Shown: positions 54,686 to 64,000 of the stretch, piece after piece
Position numbering within the stretch: the stretch's first letter is position 1
How the letters are laid out: each line of letters begins with the position of its first letter
Source: Bradyrhizobium sp. AZCC 2176
GTDB lineage: Bacteria; Pseudomonadota; Alphaproteobacteria; Rhizobiales; Xanthobacteraceae
DNA: 64,000 bases
Reading direction: 5' to 3'
Assembly: GCF_036924645.1 (NCBI RefSeq)
Contig: NZ_JAZHRX010000001.1
Span: 5,607,501-5,671,500 of the forward strand
The notes under the pieces: model-generated
The model's database searches: none
What the model saw: only the letters and a program-made list of their open reading frames with translations
What the model was told of the DNA's origin: nothing
Position numbers and translations under genes: made by a program

Positions 54686-54952
54686 TCACTGCATGCGCGT
54701 CGCGGAAGTGCGTGCACGCTTCTTCACCACGCCGACCGCTTGAGTCCCGTCCGGCCTGAGGTCGCCCTGGCTGAAGCGCCGCGGGTCGGTATAGGGATTG
54801 CCAGGCCCTTTGTTCTGGCAGTTGGCGTTCGGATAGAAGAACGCGCAATAGCCGGGTTCGGAGATCACCTGCTGCGCCAGAGCAGGTGTCATGGCAGATG
54901 CGGTGATGAGGGCGAATGCAGCCGACGCGCCAACCAGCCTGTAGATCGACAT
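54686..54952 (-). CDS. Small secreted hypothetical protein
   Basis: 88-residue protein with a signal peptide (MSIYRLVGASAAFALITASA, cleavage at ALA-QQ). The mature part starts VISEPGYCAFFYPNANCQNK with two cysteines, then NPYTDPRRFSQGDLRPDGTQ and a basic tail. The start at 54952 is backed by CAGGAGGA eight bases upstream. Composition resembles small DUF-type exported proteins of Bradyrhizobium such as the pair at 3128-3832, but the ASGR motif is absent. Confidence 0.7.
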   Translation of the reverse strand: MSIYRLVGASAAFALITASAMTPALAQQVISEPGYCAFFYPNANCQNKGPGNPYTDPRRFSQGDLRPDGTQAVGVVKKRARTSATRMQ

Positions 54953-55060
54953 CGGATTCCTCCTGGTGAAGGTCCCGAACGAAACAACCCCGCAAGCAGG
55001 CAGCGCATTCCTCGCCGCGCCGGTCACACACGCGTGACTTCACCCGAGGCGGTGGCCGGT

Positions 55061-55594
55061 TCACTGCCCGGCGCGATAATGGCCGGACTTGCCGCCGATC
55101 TTCTCGACGAGATGGATGCCTTCGATGCGAACGCCGCGTTCGACCGCCTTGATCATGTCGTAGATCGTGAGGCACGCGACCGACACCGCTGTCAGCGCTT
55201 CCATCTCGACCCCCGTAGGGCCGGTGACCTTGACGGTGGCGCGAACGAGACAGCCCGGCAGTTTCCGGTCGGGCGTGATGTCCAGCGTCACCTTGGACAG
55301 CGCCAGCGGATGACACAGCGGGATCAATTCCGACGTGCGCTTGGCCGCCATGATGCCGGCGATGCGGGCCGCGCCCAGCACGTCGCCCTTCTTGGCGTTG
55401 CCGGAGACGATCAGATCGAGCGTCGTCTTGGTCATGATCACGCATCCCTCGGCGACCGCCGTGCGCTCGGTGGCGTCCTTGGCCGATACGTCGACCATCC
55501 GCGCTTCGCCGGACGCATTGATATGGGTGAGGACGGAGCCACCTTTGGAAGCTTTGCCCTTGGAAGCCTTGCCCTTGGAAGTCTTGCCGGCCAT
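55061..55594 (-). CDS. moaC: Cyclic pyranopterin monophosphate synthase MoaC
   Basis: 177-residue molybdenum-cofactor enzyme acting after MoaA to form cyclic pyranopterin monophosphate. Conserved blocks: [38 protein letters not shown] and [14 protein letters not shown]. An unusual lysine-rich N-terminal repeat ([14 protein letters not shown]) precedes the domain and is about 20 residues longer than E. coli MoaC. It starts 3 bp after the trpC stop, so it is part of the trpD-trpC-moaC operon. Confidence 0.95.
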   Translation of the reverse strand: MAGKTSKGKASKGKASKGGSVLTHINASGEARMVDVSAKDATERTAVAEGCVIMTKTTLDLIVSGNAKKGDVLGAARIAGIMAAKRTSELIPLCHPLALSKVTLDITPDRKLPGCLVRATVKVTGPTGVEMEALTAVSVACLTIYDMIKAVERGVRIEGIHLVEKIGGKSGHYRAGQ

Positions 55595-55597
55595 CTG

Positions 55598-56419
55598 CTA
55601 GCCGGTCCCGGCGGCGCGCGGGCTATCGCTACGCGTCAGCAGCGCGCGGGTTGCCGCGGTGACGTCGGCCTGCCGCATCAGGCTTTCGCCGACCAGGAAG
55701 GTCGACATGCCGACGCGCTCGAGCCGGGCGAGATCGGCCGGCGCAAAGATGCCGCTTTCGCCGACCATCACGCGATCGCGCGGGATCAGCGGCGCCAGCG
55801 CCTCGCTGGTCGCCAGCGTGGTCTCGAAGGTCCGCAAATTGCGGTTGTTGACGCCGATCATCGGCGAGCGAAGCTTCAGCGCGCGATCGAGCTCGGCGCG
55901 GTCGTGGATTTCGATCAGCACGTCCATGCCGAGCGCAATCGCCGTGTCCTCAAGATCCTTCGCGGTGGCATCGTCGAGCGAGGCCATGATGACCAGGATG
56001 CAGTCCGCGCCGTGGGCGCGGGCTTCCACCACCTGATAGGCGTCGAACAGGAAATCCTTGCGCAGCACCGGCAAGTTGGTCGCTGCGCGCGCCGCGACCA
56101 TGAAGTCGAGATGGCCCTGGAACGAGGGCGTGTCGGTCAGGACCGACAGGCAGGCCGCGCCGCCGGCCTCGTAGGCCTTGGCCAGCACCGGCGGATCGAA
56201 ATCGGCGCGGATCAGTCCTTTCGAGGGCGATGCCTTCTTCACTTCCGCGATCAGTGCATAGTCACCACGCGCAAGCTTGTCGCGGATCGCGCGCAAAAAA
56301 CCGCGTGGCGGTGATGCTGTCTTGGCGCGGGCCTCGACCTCGGACAGCGGATGCGCCAGCTTGGCCGCGGCGATTTCCTCGCGCTTGTAGGCCTCGATCT
56401 TGGTCAGGATATCGGACAT
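55598..56419 (-). CDS. trpC: Indole-3-glycerol phosphate synthase
   Basis: 273-residue (beta-alpha)8 enzyme of tryptophan synthesis, closing the indole ring on CdRP. Active-site segments are [47 protein letters not shown] and [17 protein letters not shown]. It is the single-function form (not fused to TrpF). It lies 18 bp after trpD and 3 bp before moaC on the minus strand. Confidence 0.96.
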   Translation of the reverse strand: MSDILTKIEAYKREEIAAAKLAHPLSEVEARAKTASPPRGFLRAIRDKLARGDYALIAEVKKASPSKGLIRADFDPPVLAKAYEAGGAACLSVLTDTPSFQGHLDFMVAARAATNLPVLRKDFLFDAYQVVEARAHGADCILVIMASLDDATAKDLEDTAIALGMDVLIEIHDRAELDRALKLRSPMIGVNNRNLRTFETTLATSEALAPLIPRDRVMVGESGIFAPADLARLERVGMSTFLVGESLMRQADVTAATRALLTRSDSPRAAGTG

Positions 56420-56437
56420 CTCTGGTGGCCCCTCGGG

Positions 56438-57451
56438 TCAGCCGCGCGAGACCGCGATCAGGTGTTTCAGCCGCGCCGCCGCAGCACCGCTGTCGAGCGA
56501 CTTGGCGCCGATCGCGACGCCCTCTTTCAAGTCCTTGGCACGGCCGGCCACGATCAACGCCGCCGCGGCGTTCAGCAGCGCGACGTCGCGATAGGCGCTG
56601 GGCTTGCCGTTGAGCACGCTCGATAGCGCCAGCGCGTTGGCGTCGGCATCGCCGCCCTTCAGCGCGTCGACATTGCAGCAGGTGAGGCCTGCATCTTCCG
56701 GTGTCACCTCGAAAGTGCTGATCTTGCCATTGTCGAGGCTGGCGACAAAGCTCGGGCCGGTGAGGGTGATTTCATCGAGCCCGTCGGAGCCGTGCACCAC
56801 CCAGACGGATTCGGAGCCGAGATTTTTCAGCACCTGCGCCAGGGGCTGCACCCAGTGCCGCGAGAACACGCCGACCATCTGCCGCTTGACGCCAGCCGGA
56901 TTGGAGAGCGGGCCGAGCAGGTTGAAGATCGTGCGGGTGGCGAGCTCGACCCGGGTCGGGCCGACGTTCTTCATGGCCGGATGATGCGCCGGCGCGAACA
57001 TGAAGCCGATGCCGGCCTCGGCCACGCAGCGGCCGACCTGGTCGGGCGTGAGGTCGATCTTGACCCCGAGGGAAGCCAGCACGTCGGCGGCGCCCGAACG
57101 CGAGGACAGCGCCCGGTTGCCGTGCTTGGCGACGGGCACCCCGGCGCCCGCGACGATGAAGGAAGCGCAGGTTGAGACGTTGACCGAACCGGAGCCGTCG
57201 CCGCCGGTGCCGACCACGTCGACGGCGTCCGCGGGCGCGTTGACCCGCAGCATCTTGCCGCGCATCGCCGACACCGCGCCGGTGATCTCGTCGACGGTTT
57301 CACCGCGGACCCGCAGCGCCATCAACAGCCCGCCCATCTGCGAGGGCGTGGCCTCGCCGGACATCATGCTGTCGAAGGCGGAGGCCGCCTCTTCACGCGA
57401 CAGCGTCGCGCCGGTGGCGACTTTTCCGATGATAGATTTGAGGTCGTCCAT
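56438..57451 (-). CDS. trpD: Anthranilate phosphoribosyltransferase
   Basis: 337-residue enzyme joining anthranilate to PRPP. The PRPP-binding glycine loop [19 protein letters not shown] and the anthranilate region [20 protein letters not shown] are intact. Single-domain form; no trpG gene is beside it, in line with the fused TrpE-TrpG enzyme of Rhizobiales encoded elsewhere. It follows the PpiD gene by 61 bp on the minus strand and leads trpC-moaC. Confidence 0.96.
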   Translation of the reverse strand: MDDLKSIIGKVATGATLSREEAASAFDSMMSGEATPSQMGGLLMALRVRGETVDEITGAVSAMRGKMLRVNAPADAVDVVGTGGDGSGSVNVSTCASFIVAGAGVPVAKHGNRALSSRSGAADVLASLGVKIDLTPDQVGRCVAEAGIGFMFAPAHHPAMKNVGPTRVELATRTIFNLLGPLSNPAGVKRQMVGVFSRHWVQPLAQVLKNLGSESVWVVHGSDGLDEITLTGPSFVASLDNGKISTFEVTPEDAGLTCCNVDALKGGDADANALALSSVLNGKPSAYRDVALLNAAAALIVAGRAKDLKEGVAIGAKSLDSGAAAARLKHLIAVSRG

Positions 57452-57512
57452 CGCGTGGGCCTTCAGGATTGGGTGTCGTCTTGAAGCAGGACCGGCTCGG
57501 GGCAGATCATGC

Positions 57513-59414
57513 TCAGTTGTTAGCGCCCGTCACCTGCGCGAAGGCGGCCTGGTTGATGGAGGTGCCGATCTCGGATTCGATCTTCGTCACATATTGCGCG
57601 ACCTGTTCGTCGGTCAGACCGCGCTGCAGGGTGTCTTTCAGCTTCTTGAACTCATCGGAGGCGACGTCGGCCGATGGCACGGTCACATCCGTGACGCGGA
57701 ACACGATCCACTCGCTGCCGCCGGCGCCCGGCGTTTGCCCGACGCCGTCCTTGGCCGTCCGGAATGCAGCCGTGATGGCGGCGGAAGGTACGTCTGACAG
57801 CGAGGCGTCGCGGCGGAAGCCGGTCGCGGTCTCGACCTTCGCTCCAATCGCAGCCGCCTCAGTGGCAAGGCTACTGCCTTGCTCGACCTTCTGCACCATC
57901 TCGGTGGCCTTCGCCCGCAGCTTGCTCGAAATCTGGTCTTCGCGCCATTTCGCCTCGACCTGGCTGCGGACCTCGTCAAGCGAGCGTTCGCGCGAGGGCG
58001 TGATGCCGAGCACGTCGTACCAGACATAGCCGCCGGCAAACTGGATCGGTTCGTTATCGACGCCGACATCGCTGTTGAAGGCCTGCGAGACCACGTCGAG
58101 GCCGCGCGGAATGTTGGCCACCGGCTGGCCGTCGGGCGCGCGGCCGGAGCGATCGACGGCGTCGATCGTGATCGCCGTCAGGCCGAGCTTCTGCGAAGCC
58201 TCGACCACATTGGCGCCGCCGCTGCGCTCGTCTTCCATCTTGTTCTGGATTTCGTTGACCTTGGCGCGCGCCCGTTCGGTCGCGATTTCCTTCTTCACCT
58301 GGGCTGCGACGCTTTCAAAGGTCGGCGTCGTGCCCGGCTCGATCTTGCCGATCTTGACCAGCGCCACGCCAAAGCGCCCCTGCACCGGCTGACTGACTTC
58401 GCCCGATGGCAGCGAGAACGCCGCCTCAGCAATCGCCGGATCGATGATCGCGCCCTTTGTAATCATGCCGAGGTCGACGTCGGCAAGGTTGAGATTGCGC
58501 TCCTTGGCGATGTCGTCGAACGATGTGCCCGACGTGACGCGTGCGCGCGCGGCCTGCGCTTCGCCTTCGTTGGGAAACACCATCTGCGACACTTCGCGCT
58601 TCTCCGGCGTGCCGAGCCGGTCGCGATTTTGCTCGAAGATCTTCTTTGCGTCCTCGTCGGAAACCTCGGTCCACTTGCCGATCTCTTCGGGACTAATCAC
58701 GACAAAGGACAGTTTGCGATATTCGGGCGCGCGGAACTGGGTCTTGCGATCCTCGAAATAGGCGGCCAGCGCCTCGGGCGAGGGAGGATCGATCGCGCCG
58801 GCCTGTGCGGCATCGAGTTTGACGAACTCGATCGAGCGCTGCTCGTTCTGGAAACGGGTCATGGCCTCGAGCAGGACCTTCGGCGGCTCCACCCCGGCCG
58901 AGACGGTGCCGGCGATCTGGCGCCGCAGTCCGACGCGCCGCTGTTCGGCCAGGTAGCGTTGCTCGGTGTAGCCAAACTGCCGGATCGTGGCCTGGAAACG
59001 GTTCGCGTCGAACTTGCCGCCCAATCCCTTGAAATTGGGATCGCTGTAGACCAGCCGCATGGTTTCTTCCTGGGACTGGGCAAGTCCCATGCGCCGGGCT
59101 TCCTCATCCAGCGCGGCTTCTGCGATGGTCTGCTGCAGCACCTGCCGATCGATCCCGAACGCACGGGCCTGTTCGGAGGTCAGCGGACGGCCGAAACTGC
59201 GGCCGAGCTGCTGCAGCTTTTCCGTGTAGATCTGGCGGAATTGCTCGGTCGAAATCTCGGTCTTGCCGACCTTGGCGAGCGACGACTGGCCAAACCCCTT
59301 GAAGATGTCGGCAATGCCCCAAACTGCGAAACTGACAATCAAAACGCCCATCACGGTGGCCATGACAATCTTGCCGAGCCAGTTTGATGAGGCTTTCCGC
59401 ATTCCTCGAAGCAT
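57513..59414 (-). CDS. ppiD: Periplasmic peptidyl-prolyl isomerase/chaperone PpiD
   Basis: 633-residue folding factor anchored in the inner membrane. One N-terminal helix ([20 protein letters not shown]) is followed by a SurA_N/PpiD chaperone region (about 40-230). A parvulin domain lies near residues 255-365 ([36 protein letters not shown]). A long C-terminal domain completes the PpiD layout. It acts on proteins leaving the Sec translocon. It is divergent from tpiA across 278 bp that otherwise hold nothing recognised. Confidence 0.92.
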   Translation of the reverse strand: MLRGMRKASSNWLGKIVMATVMGVLIVSFAVWGIADIFKGFGQSSLAKVGKTEISTEQFRQIYTEKLQQLGRSFGRPLTSEQARAFGIDRQVLQQTIAEAALDEEARRMGLAQSQEETMRLVYSDPNFKGLGGKFDANRFQATIRQFGYTEQRYLAEQRRVGLRRQIAGTVSAGVEPPKVLLEAMTRFQNEQRSIEFVKLDAAQAGAIDPPSPEALAAYFEDRKTQFRAPEYRKLSFVVISPEEIGKWTEVSDEDAKKIFEQNRDRLGTPEKREVSQMVFPNEGEAQAARARVTSGTSFDDIAKERNLNLADVDLGMITKGAIIDPAIAEAAFSLPSGEVSQPVQGRFGVALVKIGKIEPGTTPTFESVAAQVKKEIATERARAKVNEIQNKMEDERSGGANVVEASQKLGLTAITIDAVDRSGRAPDGQPVANIPRGLDVVSQAFNSDVGVDNEPIQFAGGYVWYDVLGITPSRERSLDEVRSQVEAKWREDQISSKLRAKATEMVQKVEQGSSLATEAAAIGAKVETATGFRRDASLSDVPSAAITAAFRTAKDGVGQTPGAGGSEWIVFRVTDVTVPSADVASDEFKKLKDTLQRGLTDEQVAQYVTKIESEIGTSINQAAFAQVTGANN

Positions 59415-59692
59415 GGGTCCAACTTGTTTTTTACAGGAGAGGGGAACCGGATCGTGCCCGGCGAAAATTCGATTCCGTTCAGGATCGACTTCCGCAACAG
59501 GGCGTCACCGAGTTGAAAACGCATCATAAAGTGGCCGCGCCCCCCTCGCAACCTCGCAGCGGCGGGCCATTTGAAGCGGTTAACGGCCAACGGATGAGTT
59601 AAGGGATCACTTGACCGGTATCTGGAACTGGCCGCGTGCCTCTGCTAGCGCATTTCCAGGCCACCACGTCTGACATTTGCGGGATAATTGAC

Positions 59693-60445
59693 ATGACCGA
59701 TGCCATCCGGCCGCTGATCGCCGGCAACTGGAAAATGAACGGCCTGAAATCCTCCTTGGCCGAGTTCGAAGCCATGATCGCCGGTGCTGGCGCGCTAGCC
59801 GGCAAGGCCGACCTGCTGGTTTGCCTCCCGGGAACTCTGATCGCCGATTTTGCCGACAAGGCCCTGGGTTCAAAACTGGCCGTCGGGGCCCAGGATTGCC
59901 ACCCGAAGGCCTCGGGCGCCCATACCGGTGATCTCTCGGCAGAAATGCTGGCGGATGCCGGCGCCAGCGCCATCATCGTCGGGCACTCGGAACGGCGTGC
60001 CGACCATGACGAGAGCGACGCGCTGGTCCGGCAAAAGGCGGAAGCGGCCTGGCGGGCAGGCCTTGTGGCCATCGTCTGCATCGGTGAGACCCAGAAGCAA
60101 CGCGATGCCGGCCAGACGCTGGATATCTGTGGCGGGCAGCTCGCGGGCTCGTTACCGGATGGCGCGACGGCGGCCAATCTGGTGGTGGCCTATGAGCCGG
60201 TCTGGGCGATCGGTACCGGGCTGACCCCCACACCTGGAGATGTCGAGCAAGTTCACCGCTTTATCCGCGGCGTTCTCACCAGCCGGTTTAAGGCTGAGGG
60301 GAGCAAGATCCGGATCCTCTACGGCGGCTCGGTCAAACCCTCCAACGCGGCGGAATTGATGGCAGTCACCGACGTCAACGGCGCGCTGGTCGGCGGCGCC
60401 AGCCTGAAGGCAACGGATTTTCTGGCGATTGCGGAGGCTTGCTAG
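59693..60445 (+). CDS. tpiA: Triosephosphate isomerase
   Basis: 250-residue TIM-barrel enzyme interconverting dihydroxyacetone phosphate and glyceraldehyde 3-phosphate. All signature elements are present: AGNWKMNG with the catalytic Lys, [15 protein letters not shown] with the His electrophile, [13 protein letters not shown] with the Glu base and flexible loop 6, and [13 protein letters not shown]. The start at 59693 is chosen over a longer frame at 59636. Its stop is one base from the stop of the convergent GNAT gene. Confidence 0.97.
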   Translation: MTDAIRPLIAGNWKMNGLKSSLAEFEAMIAGAGALAGKADLLVCLPGTLIADFADKALGSKLAVGAQDCHPKASGAHTGDLSAEMLADAGASAIIVGHSERRADHDESDALVRQKAEAAWRAGLVAIVCIGETQKQRDAGQTLDICGGQLAGSLPDGATAANLVVAYEPVWAIGTGLTPTPGDVEQVHRFIRGVLTSRFKAEGSKIRILYGGSVKPSNAAELMAVTDVNGALVGGASLKATDFLAIAEAC

Positions 60446-60446
60446 C

Positions 60447-60980
60447 TCAGGCAGGCGCGCCTTCCTGCAATCGCTTCCAGTAGATCAGCGTGCCCGTGAG
60501 GCCGCCATGCGGCTTGAACGCGTAGTCCGGAATGACGCCGGTCAGCTTGAATCCCATTCGCTCGTACAGGCCCGCCGCGCCTTCGTCCTCGGCGGTATCG
60601 AGCACCAACAGCCAGCGCCCGCGCGCGATCGCGATGCGCTCGGCCTCGCGCAGCAGCGCCGTGGCGATCCCGCGGTGGCGGTGACTGACGCGCGTCATCA
60701 TCTTCGCGATCTCGGCGCGGTGCGGCTGGTTCGGCGGAAGATCGAGCAACAGCGTGACTGTCCCGATCAGCCTATCGCCGTCAAAGGCACCGAGGATGAT
60801 CCGCTCGCCGCGGCCCGCGGCGCTCAGCGAGTTCGACCAGAACGCCTCGGCCGCCGCCTGTGACAGCGGATGCATGAAGCTGACCGAGCCGCCCTTCGCC
60901 ACCGTTTCGATCAGGATTTCACTGAGCATCGCCCGAATGTCGGGCGACGGGTCCAAGGCTTTGATCTCAATATCCGGCAT
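60447..60980 (-). CDS. GNAT family N-acetyltransferase
   Basis: 177-residue acetyltransferase. The acetyl-CoA-binding motif A is MMTRVSHRHRGIATALLREA (R-x-x-G-x-A type), with motif B near LLVLDTAEDEGAAGLYERMG and a closing FKLTGVIPDYAFKPHGGLTG. Substrate unknown. It is the last gene of a three-gene minus-strand unit with a 117-residue protein (21-bp gap) and an XRE regulator. Confidence 0.88.
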   Translation of the reverse strand: MPDIEIKALDPSPDIRAMLSEILIETVAKGGSVSFMHPLSQAAAEAFWSNSLSAAGRGERIILGAFDGDRLIGTVTLLLDLPPNQPHRAEIAKMMTRVSHRHRGIATALLREAERIAIARGRWLLVLDTAEDEGAAGLYERMGFKLTGVIPDYAFKPHGGLTGTLIYWKRLQEGAPA

Positions 60981-61001
60981 GAGGATGAATTTCCGCGAGG
61001 G

Positions 61002-61355
61002 TTACTTTTGGTAATTGATGGCGCGGCCAGTGCGCGCCCGCTTGATCTGTGCGATCCGTTCGACATCCTCGATCTGCAGGTGACGGCCACGCTCGAGAAT
61101 TTCCAATGTGTATTCTTCGAAGGTGAGGCCCAGCCGCTCGGCTTTCCGGATGCGGAACGCGACAATGCCGGGCGAGGGGTTGTGCCAGGCCGCACGATGT
61201 GCCGCCTTCCAGTAGAAATAATTCCCGATGCCGCCGTGCCCCCATTCTGGCCGGTGCTCTTCCTCAAGCGGCGGACCGCGATTGTGACCAGCCGGAATCG
61301 GGTCGTCAGCGCTTATTTGCTCGATCGCGTCATTCTTGCGGGGGATCTCCGGCAT
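61002..61355 (-). CDS. 117-residue hypothetical protein in XRE-GNAT operon
   Basis: Cytoplasmic, charged protein. N-terminal DDPIPAGHNRGPPLEEEHRP resembles the short GHNxGPPL motif seen in small phage or plasmid-like proteins of Rhizobiales. The rest (YFYWKAAHRAAWHNPSPGIV, RAERLGLTFEEYTLEILERG-like, then EDVERIAQIKRARTGRAINY) is helical. The start at 61355 lies 5 bp after the XRE stop, so translation is probably coupled. No function known; position suggests it works with the acetyltransferase. Confidence 0.7.
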   Translation of the reverse strand: MPEIPRKNDAIEQISADDPIPAGHNRGPPLEEEHRPEWGHGGIGNYFYWKAAHRAAWHNPSPGIVAFRIRKAERLGLTFEEYTLEILERGRHLQIEDVERIAQIKRARTGRAINYQK

Positions 61356-61360
61356 CAGCG

Positions 61361-61927
61361 TCAGCTCCGGGCAAGGGCAACGACATAGGTGCAGGGCGCG
61401 GCGCTCTCGTTGGCAAATGTCACTTCCGCCGGCGGACCGAATCCGAGGCAGTCGCCGGCACGCAGTTCGTGGCGCTCGCCGCCATCGATGAGGACAAGCG
61501 CGCCCGACAACACCCAGAGGATTTGCCGGATGTGTGCATAGGATGACGCCGGCAGCGTCACGCGCTGCTTCGCCGGCATCTCGACCTTGATGATCTCGAC
61601 GGGATGATCGGGCCGGTTGAACACCTGGCGCCGCAGGTAGCCGGTCTCGGGATCGCGCCACACTGGTTGGTCGGCGGCGCGCGAAAGACGTCCGCCCTGG
61701 CCTTCGGCCCGCAGCATCAGGCCGGCAAGGGTGAGGTCGAAGGCGCTGGCGAGCCGAACCAGCACCACCGCGGTCGGGCTGACCTCGGCGCGCTCGATCT
61801 TGCTGATGGTGGCCTTGGAAACCCCGGAGCGCCCGGCGAGGTCAGCGAGTGACCAGCCGCGGCTGTCGCGCTCGAGGCGTAGGCGGTGGGCGAGCCGGGT
61901 GCTGAGATCGTCTACTATAGTATCCAT
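61361..61927 (-). CDS. XRE-family regulator with C-terminal cupin domain
   Basis: 188-residue repressor/activator. Helix-turn-helix at about residues 15-65 (WSLADLAGRSGVSKATISKI, ERAEVSPTAVVLVRLASAFD) and a cupin sensor domain at about 105-185 (YAHIRQILWVLSGALVLIDG, GERHELRAGDCLGFGPPAEV). A perfect TATAAT lies six bases before the ATG, so the message is probably leaderless. A 10-base direct repeat with 20-bp period straddles the start codon and is a candidate operator for self-control. First gene of the XRE/117-residue/GNAT operon. Confidence 0.88.
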   Translation of the reverse strand: MDTIVDDLSTRLAHRLRLERDSRGWSLADLAGRSGVSKATISKIERAEVSPTAVVLVRLASAFDLTLAGLMLRAEGQGGRLSRAADQPVWRDPETGYLRRQVFNRPDHPVEIIKVEMPAKQRVTLPASSYAHIRQILWVLSGALVLIDGGERHELRAGDCLGFGPPAEVTFANESAAPCTYVVALARS

Positions 61928-61939
61928 TTGTCTATTATA
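61910..61939 (-). promoter_or_regulatory. Direct-repeat candidate operator over the XRE start codon
   Basis: On the minus strand TATAATAGAC (61939-61930) and TATAGTAGAC (61919-61910) differ at one base and are spaced exactly 20 bp start to start, i.e. on the same DNA face. The first contains the -10 box, the second lies in codons 3-6. Confidence 0.5.
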
Positions 61940-61962
61940 AGAGAAAATTTCCGCGACCTCAA
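61934..61962 (-). promoter_or_regulatory. Promoter of the XRE operon, leaderless
   Basis: Minus-strand TTGAGG (61962-61957), 17-bp spacer, TATAAT (61939-61934, perfect). The ATG begins six bases after the -10 box, so the expected transcript start is at or within a base or two of the start codon. Confidence 0.65.
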
Positions 61963-62154
61963 GTCCCGATGCGAACGCAAAGCAGCAGGTGCACGCGGCC
62001 TTGCCCTCGAGCCTGCGGCAATTATCTCCACGGCGGCGGTTGGGGGTGACAATGCCCCGTCCGATCGTGTAACACCGCGCAACTTCAGGAAAACCCGCAA
62101 GCTCTTGGTGCAGCCGAAGCCCGGCGCGCTTCGCTTGTGACGGAAGGTTTTAAG

Positions 62155-62532
62155 ATGCAGACCGTCATTATCGTCGTTCACCTCATGATCGTCTCCGTGC
62201 TGATCGGTGCCGTGCTGCTGCAGAAGTCGGAAGGCGGCGGCCTCGGCATGGGCGGCGGCGCCGGTTTCATGTCGAGTCGCGGCACTGCCAATCTCTTGAC
62301 GCGGACCACGGCGGTTCTGGCGGGGCTTTTCTTCCTGACCAGCCTGGCGCTGGCCTGGCTCGCCGGCGTCGACCGCAAGCCGGCTTCGATCCTAGGCGCG
62401 CCGGCGACGCAGTCGCAGCCGGGTGGCGCGACGCCGGTCGCTCCGCCGACTTCCGGCGGCGTGCTCGATACGCTCAAGAAGGTGGACGAACAGCAGGGCC
62501 AGTCCGGCCCGCAGGCGCCGCGTTCGCAATAA
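62155..62532 (+). CDS. secG: Preprotein translocase subunit SecG
   Basis: 125-residue inner-membrane subunit of SecYEG. Two membrane helices (VIIVVHLMIVSVLIGAVLLQ and TTAVLAGLFFLTSLALAWLA) flank the glycine-rich QKSEGGGLGMGGGAGF loop, the SecG hallmark. The C-terminal tail is proline- and glutamine-rich, as in other Rhizobiales. The start is the ATG at 62155. tpiA-secG-pyrG is the usual order in relatives; here the XRE/GNAT operon separates tpiA from secG. Confidence 0.95.
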   Translation: MQTVIIVVHLMIVSVLIGAVLLQKSEGGGLGMGGGAGFMSSRGTANLLTRTTAVLAGLFFLTSLALAWLAGVDRKPASILGAPATQSQPGGATPVAPPTSGGVLDTLKKVDEQQGQSGPQAPRSQ

Positions 62533-62546
62533 AGCAGGGTGGCTAT

Positions 62547-62570
62547 GCGGGACGGCCTCTACCGTCCTGC
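62547..62570 (+). terminator. Hairpin between secG and pyrG
   Basis: GCGGGACGG / CCGTCCTGC, nine pairs with one G-T wobble and a 6-base loop, 14 bp after the secG stop. No T-run follows. Confidence 0.45.
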
Positions 62571-62692
62571 ATCAGAACTTCCCATCAATGCTCTGAAATC
62601 GCTTCAAATTTAACGTCACCCACAGCCTGGCAAAATGTTTGCCCGCGCATGCGATTCGTTTTGGAGAATCGGGGCAGTGGCCTTAAAGGTAG

Positions 62693-64000
<1,308 letters not shown>

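Noticed and set aside
57879..59387. 502-residue plus-strand frame opposite ppiD
   Set aside because: Shadow frame; the minus strand has signal helix, chaperone and parvulin regions.

Overview
This window reads as chromosomal DNA of a slow-growing alphaproteobacterium of the Bradyrhizobium/Nitrobacteraceae group. The evidence is the GC-rich codon use, paired DUF3551-type secreted proteins, an Omp25/RopB-like barrel protein, a short ProRS, GlnRS together with GluRS, rhizobial-type palindromic intergenic repeats, and the alphaproteobacterial LexA box (GTTC-N7-GTTC). It is mostly core genome. I see no prophage, integrase, insertion sequence, CRISPR array, rRNA or tRNA.

Layout. 1-3049: end of proS, then lolC/E-lolD (lipoprotein export). 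3128-5253: two secreted four-cysteine proteins, an outer-membrane beta-barrel protein and a small zinc-ribbon-like protein. 5320-9173: an untracked 32-residue membrane microprotein behind a double LexA operator, followed by dnaE. 9194-11641: VOC protein and WYL regulator, CBS protein, YbaK-type deacylase. 11883-14276: a large secreted pseudo-caspase with a proline-rich repeat tail. 14502-30889: translation and envelope super-cluster rpsB-tsf-pyrH-frr-uppS-cdsA-dxr-rseP-bamA-lpxD-fabZ, a two-gene interruption with repeats, then lpxA-lpxI-lpxB. 30956-38900: gltA, gltX, glnS, a damaged SnoaL-like gene, a saccharopine-dehydrogenase-like reductase and a glutamine synthetase. 39015-48374: small hypotheticals, comEC, lexA, moeA, a HAD phosphatase and an S41 protease, with several palindromic repeats in the gaps. 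48530-51407: an SseB-like protein, a secreted protein of unknown role, a decayed PEP-CTERM gene and a frameshifted SGNH hydrolase. 51688-62532: a GGDEF-EAL protein, moaC-trpC-trpD-ppiD on the minus strand, divergent tpiA, an XRE/117-aa/GNAT operon and secG. 62699-end: pyrG, interrupted by a frameshift and cut by the window edge.

How the parts connect. The rpsB-to-lpxB block links translation, UMP supply, isoprenoid and phospholipid precursors, outer-membrane assembly and lipid A synthesis. lexA (43459-44161) and the microprotein at 5382-5480 carry the same operator motif, so regulator and likely target are both in the window. The microprotein is the best candidate for something little described: a SidA-like SOS-induced division inhibitor beside the replicative polymerase gene. 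Four genes (lolD, lexA, an SGNH hydrolase, pyrG) are each interrupted by a shift equal to one extra base, three of them in GGG runs. That pattern suggests base-calling errors at least as much as real mutation, so the sequence should be confirmed before any of these is called a pseudogene.
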